From: Pseudolabrys sp.
Lineage (GTDB): Bacteria > Pseudomonadota > Alphaproteobacteria > Rhizobiales > Xanthobacteraceae
Direction: 5' to 3'
Assembly (NCBI GenBank): GCA_030684935.1
Contig: JAUXXH010000036.1
Coordinates: 31,251 to 95,250, forward strand
Length of the DNA: 64,000 nt
Below the pieces are notes generated by a model. That model saw nothing but the letters and a program-made list of their open reading frames with translations, was not told the origin of the DNA and did no database searches. The position numbers were made by a program, and so were the translations under genes. This document shows, piece after piece, positions 7,637 to 15,927 of the stretch (within the stretch, counting starts at the first letter, position 1; each line of letters starts with the position of its first letter).

Positions 7637-8659
7637 ATGAGCAGCGCATCCGTCATCGCCGCAGCCCGCGGCCGGCTGTGGCCGGCCATGGCGCTCCTTG
7701 TCGCCCTGATGGTCCCGTCGCCGGCCTGGGCTCAAGGGCAGGGCCTGTTTTCCAATACGCCGTCGACCGGTTTGATCGCGCCCGGCCAAAGTGGGGCGGG
7801 CGACGGTTTCAGCCGTGGCGGGTTGGTGGCGCCGCCGTCGCTGACGCCGCTGGTGCCGCCGGAGGGCGTCCCACAAGCGATGCCGATGGTGCCGGCCGGG
7901 CAGGTGGCGCTGGTCCTGTCGGCGCGTTTCGGCAAGGACGGCCCACCCATCGGCGGCGGACTGCATTGGCGTGTCTATGCCGCCAAGCGAGACGCCGGCG
8001 GCAATTACCGGTTGATCAAGGAAGAGAAAGCCACACCGGCGCCGACTTTGGTGCTGCCAGCGGGCAACTACATCGTCCATGTTGGTTTCGGACTGGCCAC
8101 CGCGGTGCGGCCGGTGACTTTGCAGGGTCCGACCGTGCGGCAGGAGTTCGTCTTGCCCGCCGGCGGTCTGCGCATGGAGGGCCGGGTCGGAGACGCCCGC
8201 GTGCCCGCCGGTCAAATATCATTCGATGTCTACAAAGGCAGCCAGTTCGACGGCGGCGAGCGGCGGGCGATTGCCGAACACGTGGCGACCGGCGCCGTGC
8301 TGATGGTGCCGGAGGGCACGTATTACATCGTGTCGAACTACGGCGACGCCAATTCGTCGGTCCGTTCCGATATCCGGGTGCAGGCCGGCAAGCTCACCGA
8401 TATCACCGTGACACACCGCGCTGCGGCGATCACGCTCAAGCTTGTCTCCGAGCAGGGCGGCGAAGCACTCGCCAACACCGCATGGTCGGTGTTGACGCCC
8501 GGCGGCGACGTGATCAAGGAGTCGATCGGTGCATTTCCGCGCGTGATTCTCGCCGAAGGTGAATATCGCGCCATCGCCCGAAATGAAGGCAAAGTGTTCG
8601 AGCGGGACTTCAAGGTGGTGACCGGCGTCGATGGCGATGTCGAGGTCCGCGCGCAGTAG
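7637..8659 (+). CDS. Secreted protein with repeated beta-sandwich-like segments, unknown function
   Basis: The 340 residues begin with a signal peptide ending near ALVALMVPSPAWAQ (about residue 33). A proline- and glycine-rich linker follows to about residue 90. The rest consists of three or more similar beta-rich units of about 75 residues with patterns such as LPAGNYIVHVGFG, VPEGTYYIVSNYG and LAEGEYRAIARNE. These PxGxY turns resemble carboxypeptidase-regulatory or Ig-like periplasmic modules. I do not recognise a named family. It is flanked by a nitroreductase gene (divergent) and otsB (same strand, 103 bases on) with no clear functional link. Confidence 0.7.
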   Translation: MSSASVIAAARGRLWPAMALLVALMVPSPAWAQGQGLFSNTPSTGLIAPGQSGAGDGFSRGGLVAPPSLTPLVPPEGVPQAMPMVPAGQVALVLSARFGKDGPPIGGGLHWRVYAAKRDAGGNYRLIKEEKATPAPTLVLPAGNYIVHVGFGLATAVRPVTLQGPTVRQEFVLPAGGLRMEGRVGDARVPAGQISFDVYKGSQFDGGERRAIAEHVATGAVLMVPEGTYYIVSNYGDANSSVRSDIRVQAGKLTDITVTHRAAAITLKLVSEQGGEALANTAWSVLTPGGDVIKESIGAFPRVILAEGEYRAIARNEGKVFERDFKVVTGVDGDVEVRAQ

Positions 8660-8762
8660 AGCCGGCCGACGCGGATCGCAACAAAACCTTCGCAATTGCC
8701 GTTATATCGAGAATTGACCGGAAATTTGGAACTTTTGTGACTGTCTGACCGTTGGAATACAT

Positions 8763-9545
8763 ATGCTTACGCAACCGATTGCGAACGATACTGCGATGGA
8801 CATTTTCACCGGCCTCGATCCCAAAGCGGTCGCGCTGTTGTTCGACGTCGACGGCACCCTGATCGACATCGGCCCGTCGCCGTTCGAGGTTGAAGTTACC
8901 GACGAACTCAAGGCGTCGCTCGTGCGGCTGTATGAATTGACCGAAGGCGCGCTGGCGCTGGTCAGCGGCCGCCCGATCGTCGATCTCGATATGCTGTTCG
9001 CACCGCTGAAGCTGCCGATGATCGGCGGCCACGGTGCCGAGATGCGCCTTCAGGACGGTGCCGTATTTCATTCCGCCGGCAATCTCCCGGACCGGATGCG
9101 GGGTATCCTCGCCGACCTGGCGACACCGGAATCGGGAATCGTCGCCGAGAACAAGGGCTATTCTGTCGCGCTGCATTATCGCAAGGCGCCAAAAGAAGCC
9201 GAGCGCATTCGCAAACACATCGCGGCCGTTCGCGCCGCTTATCCGGAAGAAGCAACCGAGCTTTTGCTGGGCAAGGCGATGTTCGAGGTCAAACGTCCTG
9301 GTGTCGACAAAGGGTATAGTGTGCGCGAACTGATGAAGCACCCGCCGTTCGCCGGCCGGGTTCCGGTGTTCATCGGCGACGACGTCACGGATGAGTCGGT
9401 GTTCAAGGTTTTGCCTGACCTCGGCGGCAAAAGCTTTTCCGTGCGCCGGCACTTCCCCGGCCTCGTCGGCATTTTCGACTCGGCCGACCAGGTTCGCAGC
9501 GCGCTCAAACTGCTGGCAAGCGGCAGGCAGGCGCAGCCTGCTTAA
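8763..9545 (+). CDS. otsB: Trehalose-6-phosphate phosphatase
   Basis: This 260-residue HAD-superfamily enzyme removes phosphate from trehalose 6-phosphate to give trehalose, an osmo- and desiccation protectant. Motif I is LFDVDGTL (nucleophile D28, D30) and motif III is FIGDDVTDESVF near the C-terminus. VSGRPIVDLD and IGGHGAEMR fit the OtsB cap and substrate region. The listed ATG gives a short N-terminal extension; another ATG 11 codons later (8796) is possible. otsA follows on the same strand after a 349-base gap, so the two may be co-transcribed or separately controlled. Confidence 0.93.
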   Translation: MLTQPIANDTAMDIFTGLDPKAVALLFDVDGTLIDIGPSPFEVEVTDELKASLVRLYELTEGALALVSGRPIVDLDMLFAPLKLPMIGGHGAEMRLQDGAVFHSAGNLPDRMRGILADLATPESGIVAENKGYSVALHYRKAPKEAERIRKHIAAVRAAYPEEATELLLGKAMFEVKRPGVDKGYSVRELMKHPPFAGRVPVFIGDDVTDESVFKVLPDLGGKSFSVRRHFPGLVGIFDSADQVRSALKLLASGRQAQPA

Positions 9546-9894
9546 TTGCTGTTTCCTGCCGGAATATCTCCGTTTCTTTATCCAATTCGGATGGGACCGG
9601 CATTCACGGCTACGATTGACGCGGGGAACTTCCAAAGTGCGGCAAACGTTATACGGTATGGGGAAGCAGGGCAGGCTGTCGCGTTTTTTTCGTTTGCCGC
9701 GTCTGCTTTATCGTTGCACTGTACCAAGCAGAGAAGGCCATGCCGGGGCTAGCGATGGTCGGGTTGTGTCGATTACGCCAAAATTTTCTGATGCTTGAGC
9801 GTGAGCATCACAAGACCGTCAGTTTGCGGGGAAACTGTCCCCAGGCCTATTCGATTTCTGGAATGAGTTTGGCAGCGCGCGGGCTGTCGCAAGC
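9546..9894. other. Non-coding gap between otsB and otsA with a long-range inverted repeat
   Basis: I see no convincing gene in these 349 bases. GCGGCAAACG at 9639-9648 is the exact inverse complement of 9691-9700, with 42 bases between. A second hairpin (GATGCT at 9790-9795 with AGCATC at 9804-9809) lies about 85 bases before otsA. A run of seven T at 9684-9690 lies just before the right arm. These could form an attenuator or processing structure. Confidence 0.45.
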
Positions 9895-11325
9895 ATGGGG
9901 AGTTCGGCATTGGCCCGCCTTGTCGTAGTCTCAAACCGCGTCGGGATTCCCGAAAAGGGCGCGCGGGCGGGCGGGCTCGAAGTGTCGATCCGGCCGGCGC
10001 TCAAGGAGCGCGGCGGCATCTGGTTTGGCTGGAACGGCAAGTTCACCGATGGCGACCCGCCGCCGGCCGAGACCGTCGAGCGCGAGAATGTCTCGTATGT
10101 CACCGTCGGCCTGCGGCAGGACGACTACGAGGAATTCTACAACGGCTTCGCCAACCGCGTTCTGTGGCCGATATTGCATTACCGGCTGGATCTGGCCGAA
10201 TTTACCCGCCGCGATCTGGGCGGCTACTTTCGCGTCAACGAATTCTTCGCCGCCAACCTCGAGAAGGTCCTCAAGCCGGACGACGTTGTCTGGGTGCACG
10301 ACTATCATCTGATCCCGCTGGCCAAGGCGTTGCGCGAGCGCGGCCACAAGAACAAGATCGGCTTCTTCATTCATATTCCTTTCCCGCCGCCGGAGATCGT
10401 CACCGCGCTGCCCAACCACGAGCGCTTGATGCCGGCACTCGGCCATTACGATCTGGTCGGCTTCCAGACCGAAGTCGACGCGACCAATTTCTCGCGCTAC
10501 CTGGCCAACGAATGCGGTCTCAGGCGCATCGATGGCGAAAGTTTCGAGTTCGAAGGCCGCGCCGTCAAAGTCGGGGTGTTTCCGGTCGGCGTCGAGACCG
10601 ATGCATTTTCCCGCCTGGCCCGCCGCGCCATCGAATCCCCCTTCGTGCGCGACGTGCTGGGAAGCCTGTCCGGCCGCGCCATGATCATCGGCGTCGACCG
10701 GCTCGACTACAGCAAGGGCCTGCCGGAGCGGATGGACGCGTTCGAGCGCTTCCTCACCATCTTTCCGGAATGGCACGACAACGTCACCTATCTGCAGATC
10801 ACGCCGTTCAGCCGTTCCGCCATTCCGGAATATGCCGATCTCGGCCGCGCTGTGGGCGAGGCGGTCGGACGCATCAACGGCAATTTCGGCGAGGCGTCAT
10901 GGACGCCACTGCGCTACATCAACAAGGCGCACAGCCGCACGGCGCTGGCCGGGCTGTACCGGGCGGCGCGGGTCGGACTGGTGACGCCGTTGCGCGACGG
11001 CATGAACCTGGTGGCCAAGGAATTCGTTGCCGCCCAGGATGCGGACGATCCGGGCGTGCTGGTGCTGTCGCGCTTTGCCGGCGCCGCGCGCGAATGCACC
11101 GCCGCGCTGCTGGTCAATCCGTATGACCACGAAGGCGTCGCGCTGGCCATCAACCGGGCGCTGTCGATGCCGCTCGACGAGCGGCGCCAGCGCCATGCGA
11201 TCAATTACAAGGCGCTGTTGCAGAACGATCTCGGGGACTGGGCCGAGCGGTTCCTCGGTGCGCTGGAACGGCCGCCGACGCGCACCAGCGCACCGCCGCC
11301 GATGCGGATCGCCGGCGGACGGTGA
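9895..11325 (+). CDS. otsA: Alpha,alpha-trehalose-6-phosphate synthase (GT20)
   Basis: This 476-residue cytoplasmic glycosyltransferase joins UDP-glucose and glucose 6-phosphate to make trehalose 6-phosphate, the substrate of the neighbouring OtsB. It has the usual GT20 features: [10 protein letters not shown] at the N-terminus, [13 protein letters not shown], the HIPFPPPEI acceptor region, [16 protein letters not shown], and the nucleotide-sugar part [16 protein letters not shown] near residue 365. Length is normal for bacterial OtsA. The ATG fits the family N-terminus, but the ribosome binding site is weak. Confidence 0.96.
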   Translation: MGSSALARLVVVSNRVGIPEKGARAGGLEVSIRPALKERGGIWFGWNGKFTDGDPPPAETVERENVSYVTVGLRQDDYEEFYNGFANRVLWPILHYRLDLAEFTRRDLGGYFRVNEFFAANLEKVLKPDDVVWVHDYHLIPLAKALRERGHKNKIGFFIHIPFPPPEIVTALPNHERLMPALGHYDLVGFQTEVDATNFSRYLANECGLRRIDGESFEFEGRAVKVGVFPVGVETDAFSRLARRAIESPFVRDVLGSLSGRAMIIGVDRLDYSKGLPERMDAFERFLTIFPEWHDNVTYLQITPFSRSAIPEYADLGRAVGEAVGRINGNFGEASWTPLRYINKAHSRTALAGLYRAARVGLVTPLRDGMNLVAKEFVAAQDADDPGVLVLSRFAGAARECTAALLVNPYDHEGVALAINRALSMPLDERRQRHAINYKALLQNDLGDWAERFLGALERPPTRTSAPPPMRIAGGR

Positions 11326-11402
11326 ATTCTTGACATAAATCACGATCGATCGCGTGGGCGGGGCATAGCCTGAACAACTGATAACTGCGGGGGTGGCTGC
11401 AT

Positions 11403-11720
11403 ATGCAAGGCGTCGTTCTGGGTCTGCTGTCGTCGATTGCCATTCTGACTCTGACGCCGGCGGCCAACGCCGCCGACGCGCGCAATGGCGAGACGCTGGC
11501 GAAGCGCTGGTGCGCGGATTGTCATGTCGTCGCTGCCGATCAGCGCAGCGGCACCACGCAGGCGACGCCGTTCTCGGCCATCGCCGACCGGCCCGGCTTC
11601 GATGCCGCGATGCTGGCTTTGTTCCTGCTGTCGCCGCATCCGAAAATGCCGGACATGGGCCTGTCGCGGGCCGAGGCCGCCGATCTGGTGGCCTATATCG
11701 CAACGCAGGGCGGGCGCTAG
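11403..11720 (+). CDS. Small periplasmic class I cytochrome c
   Basis: The 105 residues begin with a signal peptide (about residues 1-23, ending TPAANA). The haem-attachment motif CADCH follows at about residue 37, and a candidate methionine axial ligand is in KMPDM. It looks like a soluble one-haem electron carrier of the periplasm. No oxidase or dehydrogenase partner is adjacent. The ATG follows a G-rich ribosome binding site. The convergent small secreted gene ends six bases beyond its stop. Confidence 0.88.
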   Translation: MQGVVLGLLSSIAILTLTPAANAADARNGETLAKRWCADCHVVAADQRSGTTQATPFSAIADRPGFDAAMLALFLLSPHPKMPDMGLSRAEAADLVAYIATQGGR

Positions 11721-11726
11721 GCGCCG

Positions 11727-12101
11727 CTATCGCGCCGCCGGGGCGGGCGCACGATTGGGCGCCGGTGTTGGAGCGGGGGTTGCGGTTTTGCCCGGCGTCG
11801 CCGGGCCCGGCATGCAGCTTACCGAGCCGATGGTGGTCGCGCCGTATTGCACATAGCCGCTGGCGGTCGGCGGCGTGTGCGGCGCGGTGATCGGCAGATA
11901 GATGTAGCAGACGGTGCCATCGACCGGATCGCGCCAGCGCTGGATGATGGTGTCCTGCAAGGGGCCCGCGAACTGGCGTTCGAGCTGCATGCGCGGCAGC
12001 TTCGACCATTCCGCGGTCTGCGCCGCCGCCGGAGCGGAGGCCAAAACCATCAGCGCCGTCGGCACAAGAAAAGCCGGCGTCATCCTCATCGTCATCACCA
12101 T
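11727..12101 (-). CDS. Small secreted protein coupled to the adhesin gene, unknown function
   Basis: The 124 residues have a signal peptide (TPAFLVPTALMVLASAPAAA, cleaved near residue 27), a compact central part with two cysteines (VCYIYLP and VSCMPG, possible disulfide), and an alanine/proline-rich tail. Its start overlaps the last codons of the trimeric autotransporter gene upstream, which suggests translational coupling. Several in-frame ATGs cluster at the start (codons 1, 3, 5 and 7). The family is not recognised. Position suggests an accessory role in adhesin export or stability, by analogy with small proteins encoded next to some trimeric autotransporters. Confidence 0.62.
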   Translation of the reverse strand: MVMTMRMTPAFLVPTALMVLASAPAAAQTAEWSKLPRMQLERQFAGPLQDTIIQRWRDPVDGTVCYIYLPITAPHTPPTASGYVQYGATTIGSVSCMPGPATPGKTATPAPTPAPNRAPAPAAR

Positions 12102-14668
12102 GCGAATTGCAGTCCCATCCGGCCGCCGACCTGGCTCTGGTTCATGCCGAACCCGACCGAGCCCGACGCCACCAGATTCTCGCTCAGCCGGACCGCACTT
12201 TGCAAGGCGAAAGCGTTCTCGCCGGCGAAAGTGCCGTAATTGATGCCGATCGCGTATTTCTTGTTCTCCGGCAGGCTGCCGCCGCCCATGGCCATGGCCA
12301 TGGCGACGCCGGCATCGGCGCGGTCGACGCGCTGGTTGACGTCGTTGATCTGGGTTTGCAGGCCGCTGATCCCGGCGGCCACGGCGTTGAGTTGCCCGAC
12401 ATTCACCGCGTCGGTCGGGTTGACGCCGGCGGCGACGTTGGTGACGCGGCGTTCGTTGCCGGCAGAGCCGACCGAGACCGTGTTGGCGATACTGGCAACC
12501 GAGCCCGAGCCGATCGCCACCGAGTTGGCCGCGGTGGCGCTGGCGTTGGGGCCGAGCGCCGTGGCGTTGCTGCCGGACGCCGACGCGCCGTCGCCGAAGG
12601 CCGCGCCGCCATTGGACGCGAAGGCGCCGGCGCCGACCGCGACCGAGCCAGTGGCGGTCGCGCCCGCGCCGATGGCGATGGCGTTCAAGCCGCTCGCCAC
12701 CGCGCCGCGACCCTGAGCGAGCGCGCCGGGCGCGGTCGCCTGTGCATTGGTGCCCATGGCCATCGCGTCCTCGCCCGAGGCATTGGCGCCGCTGCCGACG
12801 GCAACCGCATTGGTGCCCGTTGCGGTGGCCGCGGGGCCGGTCGAGTTGGTTTTCATGTAGGTCGAGTTGCCGGCGCTGATGCCGGCGACGGTGCTCGACA
12901 GCGTGGCGATGTCGGCGGTGTTCTGCGCCACCTGTTGGTTGGTGGCGTAAAGCTGGCTGCCATTGACCGCTTCGGTGCTGGCCGCGGAGAGGGCGCCCAC
13001 TGACACGCCGGTCAGGGTCCGCGTACCGGAGGTACCGGTGAAGTTGACGACGGTGCCGTCAGTCGCGGCACCCACCGTGATCGGCTGGCCCGCCGCGCTC
13101 TGCTGCACCAGGCCGATGGTGCCGCCGCTGATCTGCGTTTGCAGGCTGGTGATGGCGCCATCGACAGCGCCGAAGGCGCTGCCGACATTATTGTAGGAGG
13201 TGCCGAGGATGGAATAGCTCGGGGCGCTCATAACGCCGGTTGCCGTGTCGAAGCTGGCGCCGAACGCGGCGGCAACGCGCTGGTTGGCGGTGTAAAGCTG
13301 CCCGGCGGTGGCGGCATCGGTGGAGCCGGAGGCGATGGTGCCGTCGGCCATGTTGACGATGCGTCGCTGTCCGCCGACCGCGGTGGTGCCGACCGAGACC
13401 GTGTCGGCGACGTTGGCGATCGAATTGGGGCCGAGGGCGACGGAATTCGCGGCGCTGGCGACGGAGTTGTAGCCAAGCGCCATGGAGTCCGTGCCCAAGC
13501 CGATGACCCGCGACTGGTTTCCGATGGCAATGCCATTGGCGGAGGTGGCGATGACATAGGCTCCATTGCCGGGGCCGCCGGCACTGTTGCCGCCGATCGC
13601 GATCGAGTTGGCGCCGAGCGATTGCGCGCCCGCGCCCAAGGCGGTGCTGTAGCCGCCGATGGCATAGGTGCCCGCGCCGACAGCGGTGTTTCTCATTCCA
13701 TTGCCTCTAGCCTCTGCCATTTCGCCAATGGCGATGTTTTGGCCTCCGTTCCCTCTGGCAACGGCACTTCGGCCGATGGCAATGTTCGTGCTGGCATCGC
13801 CCATGGCGGCCGCATCTGCTCCCATCGCGATGTTGTAGCTCTGAAGGCCGTCGGCATAGGCTGCGTAACCTATTGCTAGGTTGCGGCTATTGTCGCCCGT
13901 AGCATAGGCGAGGCGGCCGACCGCGATATTGTTCGCTGCGTCGCCATTGGCATTGGCAGAAAAGCCAGTTGCAATATTGGCGCTAGAGGCTCCCGTGGCG
14001 AATGCCGAAGATCCTGTTGCAATGTTAGAGCTGTTCGCGCCGCCGGCATTGGCCGAAAAGCCCATGGCGGTGTTGCGGCTGCCATCGCCCCGCGAATCTG
14101 AATCTCCTATTGCGATGTTGTGACTCAGAGTGCCTGACGAATTGGCACTGAAGCCGAGCGCAATGTTGCGGCTGCTGTCGCCGCTGGCGATCGACGAGCG
14201 GCCAACCACGACATTATAAGACGCATAGCCGCTGGCATCGGAAAACCAGCCGGTGGCGATGTTGGCGCTCGAATCGCCGGACGCGTTGGCTCTGTCGCCG
14301 GTGGCGATGTTGTGGGCGCTATCGCCCGTGGCGGTCGAGATATAGCCGATGGCAATATTCGATGCACTGCCTCCGCCGCCAGCATCGCCGCCGGCGATTG
14401 CCGCGTTGGCGCCGCCACCACCGGAATAGGAATTCAAACCACAAGAGAAGCTGTTGGTACCGCCATCACCCCCCGCCGAAGCCGCTCCGCCGGCGCCGAC
14501 ATTGTCGCAGATAAAGGCCTGCGCCGTTGGTGCCGTCACCACCGCAGCGCCGAGTACGGCGAGGGCGCAACCCGCCAGCAGTGCGGTGCGTCGCCGGCTT
14601 GAACCTTGGGCCCTGCGCGCGCCCATGCGCGTCTCGCTGCGGCCCCCACCGCCCCGCTGGTTCTGCAT
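12095..14668 (-). CDS. YadA-like trimeric autotransporter adhesin
   Basis: From the ATG at 14668 (GGAAG eight bases upstream) the protein has 857 residues. An extended signal peptide lies near residues 25-52. A long head follows, made of about fifteen 14-residue left-handed beta-roll repeats with S-x-N-I-A-x-G signatures, then a neck (SVGTTAVGGQRRIVNMADG), a stalk, a second head with AVAVG and AIAIG repeats, a second neck (ERRVTNVAAGVNPTDAVN) and the C-terminal YadA membrane anchor ending GLQFAW. The family forms trimers that insert in the outer membrane and mediate attachment. A divergent AraC-type regulator gene lies upstream; a small secreted protein gene overlaps the 3' end. Confidence 0.92.
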   Translation of the reverse strand: MQNQRGGGGRSETRMGARRAQGSSRRRTALLAGCALAVLGAAVVTAPTAQAFICDNVGAGGAASAGGDGGTNSFSCGLNSYSGGGGANAAIAGGDAGGGGSASNIAIGYISTATGDSAHNIATGDRANASGDSSANIATGWFSDASGYASYNVVVGRSSIASGDSSRNIALGFSANSSGTLSHNIAIGDSDSRGDGSRNTAMGFSANAGGANSSNIATGSSAFATGASSANIATGFSANANGDAANNIAVGRLAYATGDNSRNLAIGYAAYADGLQSYNIAMGADAAAMGDASTNIAIGRSAVARGNGGQNIAIGEMAEARGNGMRNTAVGAGTYAIGGYSTALGAGAQSLGANSIAIGGNSAGGPGNGAYVIATSANGIAIGNQSRVIGLGTDSMALGYNSVASAANSVALGPNSIANVADTVSVGTTAVGGQRRIVNMADGTIASGSTDAATAGQLYTANQRVAAAFGASFDTATGVMSAPSYSILGTSYNNVGSAFGAVDGAITSLQTQISGGTIGLVQQSAAGQPITVGAATDGTVVNFTGTSGTRTLTGVSVGALSAASTEAVNGSQLYATNQQVAQNTADIATLSSTVAGISAGNSTYMKTNSTGPAATATGTNAVAVGSGANASGEDAMAMGTNAQATAPGALAQGRGAVASGLNAIAIGAGATATGSVAVGAGAFASNGGAAFGDGASASGSNATALGPNASATAANSVAIGSGSVASIANTVSVGSAGNERRVTNVAAGVNPTDAVNVGQLNAVAAGISGLQTQINDVNQRVDRADAGVAMAMAMGGGSLPENKKYAIGINYGTFAGENAFALQSAVRLSENLVASGSVGFGMNQSQVGGRMGLQFAW

Positions 14669-14889
14669 TGACGCACTTCCGTACTGTGCGAAGCCGCGTG
14701 TTAGCACACCGGCTTGTCGCGGCCTGTCCCGCTAATTTTGTAGCGTAACGGCAGGCAAGGTCACGTGCGTGGCGTCCCATCTCTTGCCGCCACGTGTCAT
14801 CTGGGTGTAAATTCAGTCCTACAACGCGGCGTTGCGACGAGGGGAACTCGAGGGCGAGGTTTCCTCGCGCTGCCAGGAGCTTAGCCAGC

Positions 14890-15927
14890 ATGCCGCCGCC
14901 GCCAGTTGCGCACATGATTTTCGACACCACGACGCTGCCGGAGCCCACGGCGCGCGCAATCTGGCACGACACGCTCGGGCAGTTGTACGACGTGCAGCGG
15001 CGGGACGAGGCCGAGAGCTTCGCGGCCTGCATCGGAGTCTGGAACATCGGCGGCCTGATCATGACCGAGGGTCAGTTCAGCGGCGCCCGCTTGCTGCGCT
15101 CCGCCCGCCGAGCCCGAACTGATGGTTTCGACCACTATACTTTCATTTTACAAAAGAAAGGTCGCTGGCAGGCCGACACTGGCGACCGGTTGCTGGAAAG
15201 CGGGCCGGGCCGTGTCTGCGCTATGGATGTTTCCCGGCCGATCGTGACCGACGTTGGTGACAACGACAGCATCACCCTCACTTTGCCCCGCGACGTGCTC
15301 GACGCGGTGCTGCCGCCGTTCGATATGCACGGTCTGGTGCTCGACGGCGCGCGCGGCGCGCTGCTCTACGACTTCATCGTGTCGTTGCAGGGACGCGCCG
15401 GCGCCGGCAATGGGCCGGAAGCGCCGCAACTGGCCGAAGCAATCCGTCAAATGGTTGCCGCCTGCCTGTCGCCGTCACGCGACGCGGCGGCGCGGGCGCG
15501 TCCGCAGATCGATAGCGTGCTATTGCGGCGTGCCACGGCACACATCGACGCCAATCTGGCCAATCCGGAGTGGGGCGGCAACGACCTCGGCCTTGTCATG
15601 CAAGTATCACGCTCCACGCTCTACAGGTTGTTCGTCGAATTTGGCGGAGTGGCCTCCTACATCCGCGCACGGCGGCTGGCGCGGGCGCATCTGCTGCTGG
15701 CCAATCCGCAGGAGCGGCGCAGCGTCTCGGAAATCGCAGCAATCTGCGGTTTCCAGAACGATACCTCGTTTAGCCGCGCGTTCCGCGAGACCTTCGGCTA
15801 CTCGCCGCGCGAGGCGCGCTTTGGCAAGCCGGGGCCGGCCGACACTGCCGGCAGCGGCACCCGCGACGCCGCCATCGTCGTCGAATGGATCAACAGGTTG
15901 CGGGTGCCGGCAGCGGGCGGGCCTTAA
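14890..15927 (+). CDS. AraC-family transcriptional regulator
   Basis: The ATG at 14890 has AGGAG ten bases upstream and gives 345 residues. An upstream in-frame start would add 32 residues without family character. The N-terminal two thirds resemble the AraC_binding_2 sensor domain; the C-terminal 100 residues carry two helix-turn-helix units, [18 protein letters not shown] and [20 protein letters not shown], with the usual FGYSPREAR ending. It is divergent from the adhesin gene with about 220 bases between them, so it is a candidate regulator of adhesion. Its inducer is unknown. Its stop overlaps the stop of thrS. Confidence 0.87.
   Translation: MPPPPVAHMIFDTTTLPEPTARAIWHDTLGQLYDVQRRDEAESFAACIGVWNIGGLIMTEGQFSGARLLRSARRARTDGFDHYTFILQKKGRWQADTGDRLLESGPGRVCAMDVSRPIVTDVGDNDSITLTLPRDVLDAVLPPFDMHGLVLDGARGALLYDFIVSLQGRAGAGNGPEAPQLAEAIRQMVAACLSPSRDAAARARPQIDSVLLRRATAHIDANLANPEWGGNDLGLVMQVSRSTLYRLFVEFGGVASYIRARRLARAHLLLANPQERRSVSEIAAICGFQNDTSFSRAFRETFGYSPREARFGKPGPADTAGSGTRDAAIVVEWINRLRVPAAGGP

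Noticed and set aside
9546..9928. Small plus-strand open frames of 60-70 codons in the otsB-otsA gap
   Set aside because: They lack ribosome binding sites and recognisable composition; one overlaps otsA out of frame.
12095..14668. Regular repeats in the adhesin gene considered as a CRISPR array or tandem non-coding repeat
   Set aside because: The period is about 42 bases in frame and translates to beta-roll repeats of a trimeric autotransporter head, with no unique spacers.
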